Shown here piece after piece: positions 32,384 through 44,698 of a DNA stretch of 64,000 bases; the stretch's first letter is position 1, and every line of letters starts with the position of its first letter. The translations under genes and the position numbers were made by a program. Under the pieces are notes generated by a model, which searched no databases, was not told the DNA's origin, and worked only from the letters and a program-made list of their open reading frames with translations. The DNA is from Populus alba (lineage: Eukaryota > Streptophyta > Magnoliopsida > Malpighiales > Salicaceae), in NCBI RefSeq assembly GCF_005239225.2, contig NC_133299.1, forward strand, positions 3,228,967 through 3,292,966. The letters run 5' to 3'.

Positions 32384-32874
32384 TAGCTCCAAGTGCAAAC
32401 CCTGAGTTCCATGTGCTAAAGGTATCAGTTTCAAGAATAATTTGTGTGTGCTTGTTAGATTCCTTGCAGTTAGAGTGTGGATTGCTTGTTCATCAAACTT
32501 GAATTCAGCTATTGTCTCATTTGGTGATGAGATTATATTAGAGTACTGCTTTACTCTCGATAAATTTGTCTTGTATTCCATTTCTATAATAATAAAATCA
32601 AGACTTTCTTTTCATCGCTCATTCTCATGATGTTGTTGCTCATGTTGAATTCAAGGTACAAGAAAATATGAAATCAAAAGTTAGATTATAATTTTAAAAG
32701 AAATTGGGATCAAAGTTAAAAAGGAATTAAGAATTTGAGAATCAAAATATAAGGAATGGAAGTTTGAAAAGGTATACTTTTGAACTTTGTTTCAAACATT
32801 AGGTTGAAGCACTAACAAAATGTTCTGAACATCCAACTAACATAGAGACCATGTTGTAAAAGAAAAAGGTTTGC

Positions 32875-33120
32875 AGGAACATCAACTTCTTTGGCAGCGA
32901 TGAAGAAGTGGATCAACTCTTGAACACGATAGGCGGAATGCGTTTGTTAACGAGCAGCGCACCTCGTTAACAAACATAGACACACCTGAACCCGGACTTG
33001 TACGGGGTGTCGAGAGATAAACGAATAGGCAGTCCGAGTTCTGTAAGCAGTGAAACTATGTCCTGGGTGATTCAGGGCCTGGAGAACTATTGCAAACACC
33101 CATCAACTTTCCTTGCTGTA
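32875..33120 (+). pseudogene. DUF247 C-terminal relic downstream of gene C
   Basis: Reads NINFFGSDEEVDQLLNTIGG from 32878, matching the LGSDEEV-x-LFN-x-I block of DUF247 proteins, then stops at TAA (CCT CGT TAA, about 32967). Near 33083-33117 another frame reads ENYCKHPSTFLAV, like the membrane-anchor end, but the following 49 bp seen in the D copy are missing. A remnant of a second, different DUF247 gene that once followed the gene in the ancestral unit. Confidence 0.6.
32943..32974. repeat. perfect 12-bp inverted repeat
   Basis: TTTGTTAACGAG and CTCGTTAACAAA separated by 8 bases, inside the DUF247 relic. In D four extra bases (ATCG) sit at the start of the second arm. Confidence 0.8.
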
Positions 33121-33169
33121 AAGTCTTATAACCCTACAGAGAAGCCATAATTTTGGCATAAGTCCTTTC

Positions 33170-33477
33170 TGTTAAAATTATGAGATTTTGCCTTTAGAAA
33201 GATAGAATTAAGATCAGTTTTTCATATTTGAATTCTGTAACAGTTTATCTCCTTCAGGATTTGCAGCAGAAACATTCTGCTTAGTCTAGGATTTCAATTC
33301 CAATAATCTCTCAAGTTTGTTGAGAGTTCTAATGCATTTCAAGTTCTATGTAAGCCTATATATAGGCATTTGAAGTTAATGAAATATATTGATCTTTCTA
33401 CTCAACTCTGCCATCTTAAATCTGTTTCCTTTTTCTTTACGTAAACTGTATTGTTTAAGTTTAATTCATTTCCATCA
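33170..33477 (+). repeat. 5' LTR, Copia 3
   Basis: 308 bp. CCTATATATAGGC at about 33355 is a palindromic TATA-like site. Confidence 0.92.
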
Positions 33478-33478
33478 G

Positions 33479-33490
33479 TGGTATCAGAGC
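33479..33490 (+). other. primer-binding site, Copia 3
   Basis: TGGTATCAGAGC one base after the LTR. Confidence 0.85.
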
Positions 33491-33622
33491 AAATAGATCC
33501 TACGGGCTGTGGGGCAAACAAATTTTTCTTTCTTTTGAGTGATAACAATAAGAGAAGGTGAGGCAAACACAGAGAGGGTGAGCGAAACACTTGAGAGTTA
33601 TTTTCTTTCTGTTTTTTTGTCA

Positions 33623-36600
33623 ATGTCTTCTTCAAACAATATTGTATCTGCAATTCCAATTTTTAGTGGAGAACTCTATCATATTTGGGCTGTCAAAATG
33701 AGATTTTATCTAAGATCTCATGGCTTATGGAATGTTGTGGCAACCGATTCTGATCCTCCACCATTGAATGCAAATCCTACAATTGCTCAAATGAAAGCAC
33801 ATGAAGAAGAAAAACTCAAGAAGGACAAAGCCATTACCTATCTTCATTCTGGTCTTGCAGATCATATTTTCACAAAAATTATGAATCTGGAAACACCAAA
33901 ACAGGTATAGGATAAGCTTCAAGTTGAATTTGAAGGCAGCAGCAGAGTCAAAGCAGTTAAACTTCTTGCATTTAAGAGGGAATTTGAGTTGATGAAGATG
34001 AAAGACAATGAATTTGTCAAAGATTATTCTGGCAGATTAATGAATGTTGTAAATCAAATGAGGCTTCTTGGAAACACATTTGAAGATCATAAGGTAGTAG
34101 AAAAACTTATGATGTCTGTTCCTCAAAAGTTTGAAGCTAAAATCTCAGCAATAGAAGAATCTTGCGATCTACAAAGTCTGACTATTGCTGAGTTAATTAG
34201 CAAACTTCATATTCGGGAGCAAAGAGTTCATATGAGAGATGATGAGGCAGTTGAAGGGGCTTTCCAAGCAAACAACAGGGAAAGGAGTGCTGGTAATCTA
34301 CCAAGAAACAAACCTGTCAAGTATGCTAAAAGGAAATCAAGTATACCTTCAAAAAGACAGACTTTCTCACCATGTTCTTATTGCAGAAGAACTAACCATA
34401 CTGAGAAAGATTGCTGGTTTAAGGGGAAAGCTTCTCTTCAATGTTTATTCTGTAATAATCTCGGTCACAGTGAGAAATATTGCAGAATCAAGAAGAAGCA
34501 ACCTCAGCAACAAATACAAGAACAAGCAAATGTTTCTGAAGAAAGCAAAGATGAGGAGGAGCATTTGTTTGTTGCAACACAAGCTAGCAATACCTCTGAA
34601 CAGAATACATGGCTTATAGACAGTGGCTGCACAAGTCACATGTCCAAATTTCTGTCAATTTTCTCCTCTATTGACAGATCAGTTCAACCGAAGATTAAGC
34701 TGGGAAATGGAGATATTGTGCAAGCTAAGGGGAAAGGAACTATTGCAGTCAGCACAAATAGAGGTATTAAAACCATCACAAATGTTCTTTACATTCCTGA
34801 ACTAGATCAGAATCTCCTTAGTGTTGCACAAATGCTTAAGAATGGTTATGAAGTCTCTTTTAAAGAGAAATTTTGTTTTATCATTGATACACATAATTCA
34901 GAGATAGCAAAAATCAAGATGGATGGTAATAGCTTCTATTTGAAGCTTGATGCTGTTAATGGACATGTGTTTAGTGCAAAGATTGATGAAAGCATTCTTT
35001 GGCACAAAAGATTCGGTCATTACAATCTTAATTCATTAAAGTTGCTGTATGATACTGGAATGGTAGAAAACATGTCTGCAATACATGTTACTGCTCATAC
35101 ATGTGGAAGTTGTGAACTGGGAAAGCAGCATCGACAACCATTTCCTAAAGGTATATCCAAAAGGGCAACACACATGCTGGAGCTGGTTCACTCAGACATA
35201 TGTGGACCTATGAGCACGGCTTCTTTGAATAATAATGTGTATTTTATATTATTCATTGATGACTATAGCAGAATGACTTGGGTTTATTTTCTGGAAAACA
35301 AGTCACAAGCTTTATCTATGTTCAAAAACTTCAAAAGCATGGCTGAAACTCAAAGTGGTCAGAAGATCAAAGTGTTGAGAACTGATAATGGTGGAGAGTA
35401 TATTTCGAAGGAGTTTAATGCCTTTTGTTCAGAAGCTGGAATTGTGCACCAGCTGACGACTCCTTACTCTCCACAGCAGAATGGAGTTTCTGAAAGGAAG
35501 AATAGAACAGTGATGGAGATGTCCAGATGTATATTATTTGAAAAGAAGTTGCCAAGGTTTCTATGGGCTGAAGCAGTAAATACTTCAGTATACCTGCTTA
35601 ATAGACTTCCAACCAAGTCTGTTCAAAACAAAACACCATTGGAGGCATGGTCTGGAGTCCGGCCTACTGCCAAACATTTAAAAGTGTTTGGATCATTGTG
35701 CTATTTTCATGTTCCATCTGCCAAAAGAGCAAAACTGGATGCTAGAGCAGAAAAAGGGATTCTTGTGGGATATGCAACAGAATCAAAAGGTTACAGAGTT
35801 TTCAATCTGAATTCAGCCAAAATTCAGGTCAGCAGAGATGTGCAATTTGATGAAAATGCCTGCTGGAATTGGGACTTAAAAGAAGTTCAACAGACTATCA
35901 CAGCTGCCCTTGAATCACCAGTACAAAGTATTGATGATGAAGATCAACAAGCCATTGAAGCAACTTCAGATACAACAATACTTAAGGTTAGACAGCTGTC
36001 TGATGTGTATGAAAGATGTAACCTTATACATGATGAGCCTACAAATTACTCTGAAGCTGCAGGAGATCCAGCTTGGATTGAAGCAATGAAATCAGAAATT
36101 GATTCCATTGAAAGAAATGGGACTTGGAGATTGACTGAAATTCCTGGAGATAAAAAGGCAATTGGAGTGAAGTGGGTTTTCAGAACCAAATTCAATCCAG
36201 ATGGTTCAATCTTCAAACACAAGGCTAGATTGGTTGTTAAAGGTTTTGCTCAAGTTGCTGGAGTGGATTATGGAGATACTTTTGCACCAGTAGCTAGGCA
36301 TGACACTATAAGACTCCTACTTGCTCTTGCGGGACAAAAAGGATGGAAAGTTTATCATTTAGATGTGAAGTCTGCTTTTCTAAATGGTATACTACTTGAG
36401 GAAATTTATGTTCAGCAACCAGAAGGCTTTGTTGTTGCTGGTGATGAACACAAAGTTTACAAACTACACAAAGCTCTTTATGGTTTGAAACAAGCACCAA
36501 GGGCTTGGTACAGCAGGATTGATACTCATTTGATTCAACTAGGATTCAAAAGAAGTGAAAATGAAGCTACCCTATATCTAAAACAAGATGAAGATGGTTT

Positions 36601-37582
36601 GCAGCTGGTGATATCACTCTATGTAGATGACATGCTAGTTACTGGAAGCAATGCAAAGTTGCTGGAAGAGTTCAAAACTGAAATGCAAGATGTTTTTGAA
36701 ATGTCTGATCTTGGCATTATGAACAACTTTCTTGGAATGGAAATACATCAATGTAGTTCGGGTATTTTTGTTTCACAAAGGAAGTATGCTGTTGATTTAC
36801 TCAAGAAGTTCAAGCTTGAGTCATGCAAAGAAGTAGCAACTCCTTTAGCACAAAATGAGAAAGTTTCAAAGAATGATGGTGAGAAACTTGAAGATCCCTC
36901 TGGATTTAGAAGCCTAGTGGGCAGTTTGCTATACTTGACAGCAACTAGACCTGACTTAATGTTTCCAGCTGGTTTGCTGTCAAGGTTTATGAACTCACCT
37001 AGCAACATTCACATGGGAATTGCTAAAAGAGTGTTGAAGTACATCAGAGGAACAACTGATCTTGGCATCTGGTATTTGAAGACAGGAGGAGTAAATCTGA
37101 TTGGTTATGCAGACAGTGACTGGGCAGGGAGTGTTGATGACATGAAGAGCACCTCTGGATATGTTTTTAATATTGGTTCAAATGCAATCTGTTGGAATGC
37201 AAAGAAGCAAGAGGTGGTGGCACAATCAACAGCTGAAGCAGAGTATATCTCCATGGCAGCTGCTGCAAATCAAGCAATTTGGTTGAACAAATTGCTTGCT
37301 GATTTGGGTCAAGAACAAAGCTCACAAACTGAGCTTCATTGTGACAATAAATCTGCCATTGCTATTGCTCTAAATCCGGTTCAACATGGCAGAACCAAGC
37401 ACATCAATGTGAAGTTTCATTCTATAAGAGAAGCTGAGAAGAACAAGCTTATAAAGCTACACTACTGTCCAACAGATGTTCAACTTGCTGATATAATGAC
37501 TAAAGCTCTTCCTAGATCAAGACTGGAATTTCTAAGGATGAAACTTGGTTTGTCTAAGGCAAGTCTCAAGGAGGAGTGTTAG
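33623..37582 (+). pseudogene. Copia 3 Gag-Pol with one nonsense codon in gag
   Basis: The ATG at 33623 is preferred over the upstream in-frame 33539 because similarity to Copia Gag begins near it (PIFSGELYHIWAVKM). TAG at 33908-33910 (codon 96) interrupts gag, where related proteins usually have Trp. The same frame stays open to 37582. Domains in order: the rest of gag; two zinc knuckles (CSYCRRTNHTEKDC and CLFCNNLGHSEKYC); protease WLIDSGCTSHM; GAG-pre-integrase LWHKRFGHYN; integrase HSDICGP, RTDNGGEY and PQQNGVSERKNRT; RT KSAFLNG and YVDDMLVTG; RNase H YADSDWAG and STAEAEY. A later Met at 33989 could start a protein lacking the first part of gag. Pol looks otherwise intact. Confidence 0.92.
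37568..37576 (+). other. polypurine tract, Copia 3
   Basis: AAGGAGGAG directly before the 3' LTR; it overlaps the end of the pol frame. Confidence 0.75.
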
Positions 37583-37884
37583 AATTATGAGATTTTGCCT
37601 TTAGAAAGATAGAATTAAGATCAGTTTTTCATATTTGAATTCTGTAACAGTTTATCTCCTTCAGGATTTGCAGCAGAAACATTCTGCTTAGTCTAGGATT
37701 TCAATTCCAATAATCTCTCAAGTTTGTTGAGAGTTCTAATGCATTTCAAGTTCTATGTAAGCCTATATATAGGCATTTGAAGTTAATGAAATATATTGAT
37801 CTTTCTACTCAACTCTGCCATCTTAAATCTGTTTCTTTTTTCTTTACGTAAACTGTATTGTTTAAGTTTAATTCATTTCCATCA
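37577..37884 (+). repeat. 3' LTR, Copia 3
   Basis: 308 bp, with two visible substitutions from the 5' LTR (position 6, and in the CTGTTTC-T tract). Confidence 0.92.
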
Positions 37885-38564
37885 CTTTCTCGAGTCCAGC
37901 AAGCATTTGATAACATTTTCATCGTTGAATTAGAAAATGTTTGTGGTCAGAGTGTGTTTCATTCGTGGTACCTGTCTGGCTCTGTGAACCAATCGTGTGT
38001 ATCTGAAGATCGATCGATTTCTCAAAGTGATGATGTTCTTTCCTGTTATTTATCAATGACAAATTAATGCAATTATATGTAACTGTGTTTATAATTTCAA
38101 TCCATTAAACTTCCATAATCTCCGAATCATCATCTCCATCACAACCATATTTATTTTACATCCAAAATATGCCTAACAATAACGTGGTGAACTGAACAAG
38201 GTGCAGTCATAACTTCCACTTCACAATCATCCTTTCCACAGTAAAGATGTAACAGACAAGTTTTACGTAGCAATGCTACCTCCCAGTAAAGAGATAGATC
38301 AAGTTCAAGGAGGCATGGATTCCCTGCATCATAACTTATTAATAGAGACAATCACTTGAGTTCATTTAACATATTATCCCTGCTTTTCATAGTTTAAAAT
38401 AGCATTGATGCATCCCTTTCCATGCATTAGCAGAATTGTCTTGAAGAAATGACCTGTGTTTCAGGCATTATTAACTGAAATTCAAGCGAGTTCTAAGTGA
38501 ATGGATGGTTATCAAGTACAGATATGAATAAATTCTATACAAGGGAGGGCATCAATAACATGTA
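37885..38564 (+). repeat. 3' flank of unit C, second part
   Basis: Continues the C/D similarity after the Copia element: GAGTCCAGCAAGCATTTG to about 38555 aligns with 45537-46195. No gene recognised. Confidence 0.8.
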
Positions 38565-40819
38565 CATTTTATAGAATGTAATTTTATTTTATTTTCTTGG
38601 GATAGTTAGCAATAAGAGGGTCAGTGGCTATTAGTTAGCTGGACATAACAACAACAAATATGGTATAACTACTGTCACTATCTTCATTATTATTGCTATA
38701 AAAATCATTATCATAAATACTATCATTATAGCTATAATTAATATTACCATCATAACTATTATTATTATTAATACCATCATAAATTTTATATATTTTTTTT
38801 ATCTTGCTTCCAACATTCAAAAATTATTAAATAAAAATAATTTATTTATAGAAAAATATTCTCTTTGATAAATTCAAATAAAGAAAGTAACTAATTTTAA
38901 AAAAAAATTACAAAAAATAAATTGGAAAATAAATTTAACGTAAATGTCATGATGAAAACATTTTCAATATGCCCTAATATTTGTCAATCATATTAAAGGT
39001 CATATGATTTAAATGATTTATAAAAATAAAAAATAATATGAATTTAAAAATCAAAATTATATAAAATTTAATATGATAAACCAATTAGCGCATTTTAATT
39101 CAAAGAAATAGAATTCGAAGCATTAGATACTCCTGATGAAGTCTTTCCCCTCTTCGTATACTCTTGTCAATACTCTATTTAACTCATTAACACAATCAAA
39201 GTCTTATTTATATTTTTTTTCTTAGAAGAAAATTAGTCTCTCTACTCAAGCATGAATGGTGAACAATGATGCGCCTCAATTTTTTTAATGTGTTTTTTTA
39301 AAAAAATTGCCTTCTAAATTTTTTTCTAACCACAAGTCATTTCATATTATTCATTACTGACCTCATGTCATTTCAAAAAACATAAACCCAACTTTTTACA
39401 GACCACATGTCATTTCAGATTAATTATTACTATAAACAAAAAGATTGAGATTAAATTATGTTTATTTAAAGGAAAAAAAAAACTAAAATCTATTCAAACT
39501 GAGATAAAAAAGTTGATGTGATATTTGTCAAACACCAAAACTACAAGAACTATCTTTAACATTTCTTGATGCAGTCGACTCGCCCAGAATTATTATTCAA
39601 TGCATTTAGAACTGTTTTTTATTATTATTTTAAATTAATAAATTTTTTAATATTTTAGATAATGCGTTGAAGTTAAAAATTATTTTTTATAAAAAAATTA
39701 ATATTTTTTTAAATAAAAAACATTTTAAAAAATAATCAAATTCTTAAATAACCCTATAAAGATATGTTGATTTGCCTTGAATAGTTGTGAGACGGATTAA
39801 GCAAATACTTTCTTAGACAAGTGAAAAAAGATTAGATTGAGAGTGGGTTGCGCTATAAATTAAAAAATATTATAATTTTTTACTTGATTTATAAATAAAC
39901 TCAAATTTTAATAGAAGATTCGTCAAAAGAGAACTTCTTTGATGGTTTATTCAACACATGAATTTCATGAAATTAGGATGAAAAGATCTTGTTTTTCCAA
40001 TTCTTCTTGGCTTTCCTGGATTTTATATAAAAGAAAATTGAGGGACCAAGCAAGTCATTTAACTAAATCAAATTTTAGTTTATCCAAAAACAACAAGATA
40101 AAATTTCAGTAGAAGGACAGATTAATTAAGATTCAAGAACTTGGAGGATATAACATATACGAGTTTCTACATGATGCAATTACTTCATTGAATAATAGAA
40201 AAGCTCGATAAATTTCTTCTCTTTCGTAATTAAATAGTTGCAAAACTTTCCTTAGGCTTAGAATCCATAATTCCATTATGGCAGGAAAGCACTAATAATA
40301 TAACGTCCGTCCGTCCAAAATGCTAACTTCATATTGGTTATGATAGTTTTAACTTTGTTCACTTGTTAAGAACACGACCATGCTTTGGAGAAGAAAGTAA
40401 GCCCAACTTCCAAGTTAATAAAATAATTGCTCTAATCTAAAAGCTACTTCAATTTTAAGTGATCGTCCTAAATAATATATATATTGATAGTAAATAAATA
40501 AGTTAATGAAGAAAGTATTGAGAAATCCAATCCTTGTCTCTCGACAAAGGAATTTCTTCCAAGGCTTTTTTTTTTTAAAAAAAAAAAATTCTGTCCAAGC
40601 TTACTTAGCACGAAAAGAAAACGAATCAAAACACATGTTGCAGCCTCGTAGGGCCCGACTTCTATTCTTTTTCTCACACTATAGACCGGAGAAACAAAAG
40701 TTCGTTCCTTATATGTTCTTTAATTTTCTTGCACTTTGAGCATGGAACAATCCAAATCTTTATCTCTGCTAAAGGCATTTCACATGTTATTAGTATAATT
40801 GCTGTCTGCAAATTTTGAA

Positions 40820-40823
<4 letters not shown>

Positions 40824-40846
<23 letters not shown>
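40824..40846. repeat. (AC)n microsatellite
   Basis: About 11 AC units. The equivalent place in C (about 28488-28509) carries (AT)n instead. Confidence 0.9.
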
Positions 40847-40850
<4 letters not shown>

Positions 40851-42563
40851 GAACTGCGTACAATTACTTGGGATTTCTGAATAATTATTATTCTATAATC
40901 TTCATCAATAATATAAATAACAACCCTGGCATGATATATCAACCAATAAGCAGACATGGTATCGCTAGCAAACCAGTTCTTAATTTCTCTTGAGGGCCAT
41001 CTCCACAACCAAGGATCAACAACCATGTTCTCCACTATATATATATTTAACTCTGTGTGATATACACACACTTACACTTGAATTCTGTATGAAATTGGTC
41101 AGAATGTTAAAAAGTAGCATAAAATGATTTTTTACATCTCACCTAATATTTTAATTTTTTAAATTAAAATAATTCTTTAATATAATATCAGTTGATAATA
41201 CAAAATAATCATAAGTTGGAATTCTAATATACACCTTTTAATTTTTATAATTAAATTAGAAAAAGTAAATATAAAGAATAATAATTCTGTGTTAATTTCA
41301 AATTCAAATAAGAAATCACTTAAAGAAGTATATTATAGAGTAATATAAAATCATTTCTAGGACTTAGTAATATAAAATTATCTCTAAAAACTTTACCTAA
41401 TATATATAGAAATTGTGTGTTAAAGAATTAATTAATTCAACTTAAAAGTTTAAACTATTAGGTGGGATCTCAAGACATGATTTATATTATTCTTTAACAC
41501 ATTTTTTTTAAGTAAAAAAAATTGGAGCTTGAAATTTATATAAACTTATATTATATTGTGCTTAATTTTTATTAAATAAATAGGAATGATAAGATTCGAA
41601 TCCGACTGCTTGATTATTAAAAACTCTCATATTATATCAAAAAATTAATTCAATTTAAAAATTTAATTGAGATGTTAGATGAGGTTTTAATATATGATTT
41701 ATATTTTTTTTTTTAATAATATAGAGGATAAGAATTTAGCAATTGTATAGTATGTATAGATAAAGTGTGAGGAAAAAGTGACAACGTGCAGCTTATCCTG
41801 ATTTTAGTTTTCCATGCTGAACGAGAATTGCATGTTGAGAGATAAAAATAGGCAAAGCATGCTTTGTTATATAAAGAGTGCAATAAAGAGAGAGCCCACT
41901 TTTATTTTTGTGCTAAATAAGATTGGTCAGAATTTAGTTAGATTTTGCCTTTTTAATTTTTATCAAAATTTGTCGGAGAAAAGTACAAAGCGCCTTGATA
42001 GAACAAAATGCAAGCCAGTTACTTGAGACAATGTATAAATAATTAAAAATTATTTTAATTTAAAAATTTAAACTGTTAAATTTTAAACTTTTATACGCTT
42101 CATTATTAAAAAGCTAATATATATTATATCAAAAAATCATCTTAATTTAAAAATTTAAATTATTAATTTAAATTTAATTAATTATTTTATATTACTATTT
42201 AACATGGACATGCAATTTTAATACTCCAAACACACACACTTGGAATTAATTTTTTGTTTTTTTTAATTTTCCGTAAGAACAAATGAGTAACGAAACATTG
42301 GCATATTTGTTTATATTTTTCCATAACACCAAATGAGCAAGGAAGAAATAAGAAATGGTCCCATGAAATTTTTGTCTAAAAAGTTAAACGGAACCTAAAG
42401 CAACAGTGCACATGGTCAATGTAGTTATTAAGGGACATACATTATATAAAATAATTATTTAAATTCTAGAATTAAAATAATTCTTTGACACGATGATTTG
42501 TATTTTATCTCCTCCATTCTTCTAAATAAATAAGTGAATTAAAAAAAAATAGCATAAGGTGAT

Positions 42564-42568
<5 letters not shown>

Positions 42569-42599
<31 letters not shown>
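42569..42599. repeat. (AT)n microsatellite
   Basis: About 15 AT units in unit D upstream DNA; only a few at the same place in B. Confidence 0.9.
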
Positions 42600-42602
<3 letters not shown>

Positions 42603-43223
42603 CGCAAATTTAAAAAACGTTTATTCATAAAAGTGTGTTGGAAAAAGAAATAATAAAAAAAAAAATCAATGCTGAAGCTCTTAAGATAAAAATTGGGTGG
42701 CTTGATTATTTCCAACACCATATGTGGCTTCCGTGCTATACTGCTATATATGCAGGCTTTAATGGTGAGAAAGTTTATAGAATTCGGAAAGTAACTATAT
42801 ATAAATACCTATGTCATGGCTAGTAAGATACATGCAATGAAGATAGTGAAAGTAAAAAAAAAAAAAAATTTAATGAAGAAAGTATTGATAATTACTTAAA
42901 TAATAATATATAATTTCTTCTTATTCGTGAAACTTATTATATGGCAAAAAGAAATGAGCCATTAAATTCTTCAAATGACTGTAAGTGAGTTATTCATGCG
43001 AGTTAGAGTTGATAGAAGGAAGTCGGCAGAGAAGAGGAGAGACGTTTGCCAAAGGTAAAACCAACGGCAGCTTTGTAATTATGTTTTTGGATGTTAGAGG
43101 TCGACAATATATGCATTTATCTTTGAAAACGACCATTGATAAGCTTTAGACGACAAAGTTTGCTCGACCTCCCAAGTAAAGCTAAAATACTTGTTCCAAA
43201 ATTGCAGCTACTTCAATATCAAG

Positions 43224-43233
43224 CTATATATAG
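43224..43233 (+). promoter_or_regulatory. TATA-like core, DUF247 gene D
   Basis: CTATATATAG 89 bp before the ATG, in the block conserved with B and C. Confidence 0.65.
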
Positions 43234-43321
43234 CTTTTCTAGAGTCTTTGTTGTAATATTATATAATCGTATCCTATTGTTCGTTTGCGCTAATTAATGA
43301 AGTAGAAAAGTACTGTCAGCA

Positions 43322-44698
43322 ATGTCCGAAATTGTTAACTCTTCTGCTTCCCCTAGATGTGATGATCAGTGGCTGATAAAGATAAAGAATGCTAGGACGG
43401 AAGAGACCTCTGGTGACAAAGGGACAAATTTCCCAAGGGTTCCACCAACGTTTCGTGATATTCAACAAAACAGCGATTGTTACGATCCATCGGTGGTCTC
43501 CATTGGTCCCTATCACCATGGGAAGGCAAAACTAAAGGAAATGGAGAAGCTCAAGGAGACATACGCTCGCCAGTTCGCATTAGATAGTACAAAAGAAATT
43601 GATGAGATATACAGAGAGGTGGAAGCAGAGCTTCACATTGCAAAAAATCGCTATCCAGAAGACGCAAGAAGAAATTTCAACGACGAGCAATTAGCCAAGA
43701 TGATTTTTCTTGATGGTTGCTTCATTCTCCAATTCCTCTTCTGCCTCTATATGAAGCCTGCAAATCTGAAGATGAGCAGTCACAATGCTGCTTTGGTAAA
43801 GAAGGACTTGTTCTTACTCGAGAACCAACTCCCTTTTGAAGTTCTCACCAAATTGGCGAGTTTCAGAGACCCTGATCAAAAAACTTGGATGAAATTTCTT
43901 ACAGCTTTATGCGATCAAGTTCGTGCCCTTCCTGGTGGAACAGAGCTCAAGGAAAAGATAACAAAATTTTTTCGTGAATTGCAAAAAACATTAACGACAC
44001 GGAATCCCGAAGCACCTCATCAGCCTGCTGCAGCCCATCTTCTTGAACTTTTACATAAGCGATTTTGCTTTGGAACGATTGTACCAGAAAACTCTGAGAA
44101 TAGTTCGTGCAATAACAATTCTCAAATGAACTGGTACCGTTATTATCCTGCTGAGGAGCTTAGGAACATTGGCATCCATTTCAAGCCAAGCAAGACTGAT
44201 CTTTTCACCGATGTCCAGTTCAAACGGGGATGGCTGATCACTCGAAGTCTCTATATTCCTCCATTAAGAATAGATAACTCTACCAGGTCCTTGCTTTTAA
44301 ACTTGGTGGCCTATGAAACATGCCATGGTGCATCCAATGAATCTCGGGTCACTTCTTACGTATGCTTCATGGATTCATTGATTGATACCCATAGAGACGT
44401 GCAGGTGCTGCGATCGAAGGGCATACTCCTCAACACTCTAGGAAGTGATGAACAAGCCGCAGAACTCTTCAACCAGATAGCCAGCCATTTGATACCCGAT
44501 CCTTATGCTTACATTCAGGTTAAATCCAGCATTGAAAAGGAGCATAGGAAAGTCCTAAAGAAATGGGTAGCCATGTGGCTGCGAGTTTATTTTAAGAGTC
44601 CATGGACCTTTATTGCATTTGTTGCTGCAACTTTTACCATCATACTAACAGCCATTCAGACCTTTATAGCACTATTCCCTCACAAGGATCAGCGATAG
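43322..44698 (+). CDS. DUF247 (UPF0481) protein, copy D
   Basis: 458 codons, one exon. Motifs: FPRVP near residue 40, CYDPSVVSIGPYHHG, FNDEQLAKMIFLDGCFILQF, LENQLPFEVL, AHLLELLHKRF, YYPAEELRNIGIHFKPS, SLLLNLVAYE, SYVCFMDSLID, LGSDEQAAELFNQI and the C-terminal anchor WTFIAFVAATFTIILTAIQ. Nearest relative in the window is copy C, with nearly identical C-terminal halves. The intact upstream and downstream flanks, free of large insertions, make this the cleanest copy in the array. Function unknown beyond family membership; membrane attachment is inferred from the terminal hydrophobic segment. Confidence 0.93.
   Translation: MSEIVNSSASPRCDDQWLIKIKNARTEETSGDKGTNFPRVPPTFRDIQQNSDCYDPSVVSIGPYHHGKAKLKEMEKLKETYARQFALDSTKEIDEIYREVEAELHIAKNRYPEDARRNFNDEQLAKMIFLDGCFILQFLFCLYMKPANLKMSSHNAALVKKDLFLLENQLPFEVLTKLASFRDPDQKTWMKFLTALCDQVRALPGGTELKEKITKFFRELQKTLTTRNPEAPHQPAAAHLLELLHKRFCFGTIVPENSENSSCNNNSQMNWYRYYPAEELRNIGIHFKPSKTDLFTDVQFKRGWLITRSLYIPPLRIDNSTRSLLLNLVAYETCHGASNESRVTSYVCFMDSLIDTHRDVQVLRSKGILLNTLGSDEQAAELFNQIASHLIPDPYAYIQVKSSIEKEHRKVLKKWVAMWLRVYFKSPWTFIAFVAATFTIILTAIQTFIALFPHKDQR

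Larger units (their letters stand above)
32384..33169 (+). repeat. 3' flank of unit C, first part
   Basis: Matches 44699-45535 in unit D closely, including CTCCAAGTGCAAACCCTGAG, AATAATAAAATC-type possible polyadenylation context near 32590, and the DUF247 relic. Confidence 0.8.
33170..37884 (+). mobile_element. Young Ty1/Copia retrotransposon 3
   Basis: 4715 bp, two 308-bp LTRs (TGTTA...CCATCA) with two differences that I can see, and a perfect 5-bp target duplication CTTTC (33165-33169 and 37885-37889). Full Copia domain order with one in-frame stop early in gag. The empty site is visible in unit D at about 45530-45540. A different family from Copia 2, with two zinc knuckles and different LTRs. 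Confidence 0.95.
38565..43321 (+). repeat. upstream part of duplication unit D
   Basis: Starts with a piece matching 15279-15358, then AACAACAACAAATATGGTAT as in unit C (23217). The rest aligns with B and C up to the gene. It includes the upstream module at 40520-40900 (GCATTTCACATG at 40775-40786) and uninterrupted sites for the B hAT-like and C LTR insertions. No coding region. Confidence 0.8.

Noticed and set aside
43322..44698. A self-incompatibility locus call for the array
   Set aside because: DUF247 alone is not enough. No linked pistil-type secreted gene is seen and the family is large in all plants.
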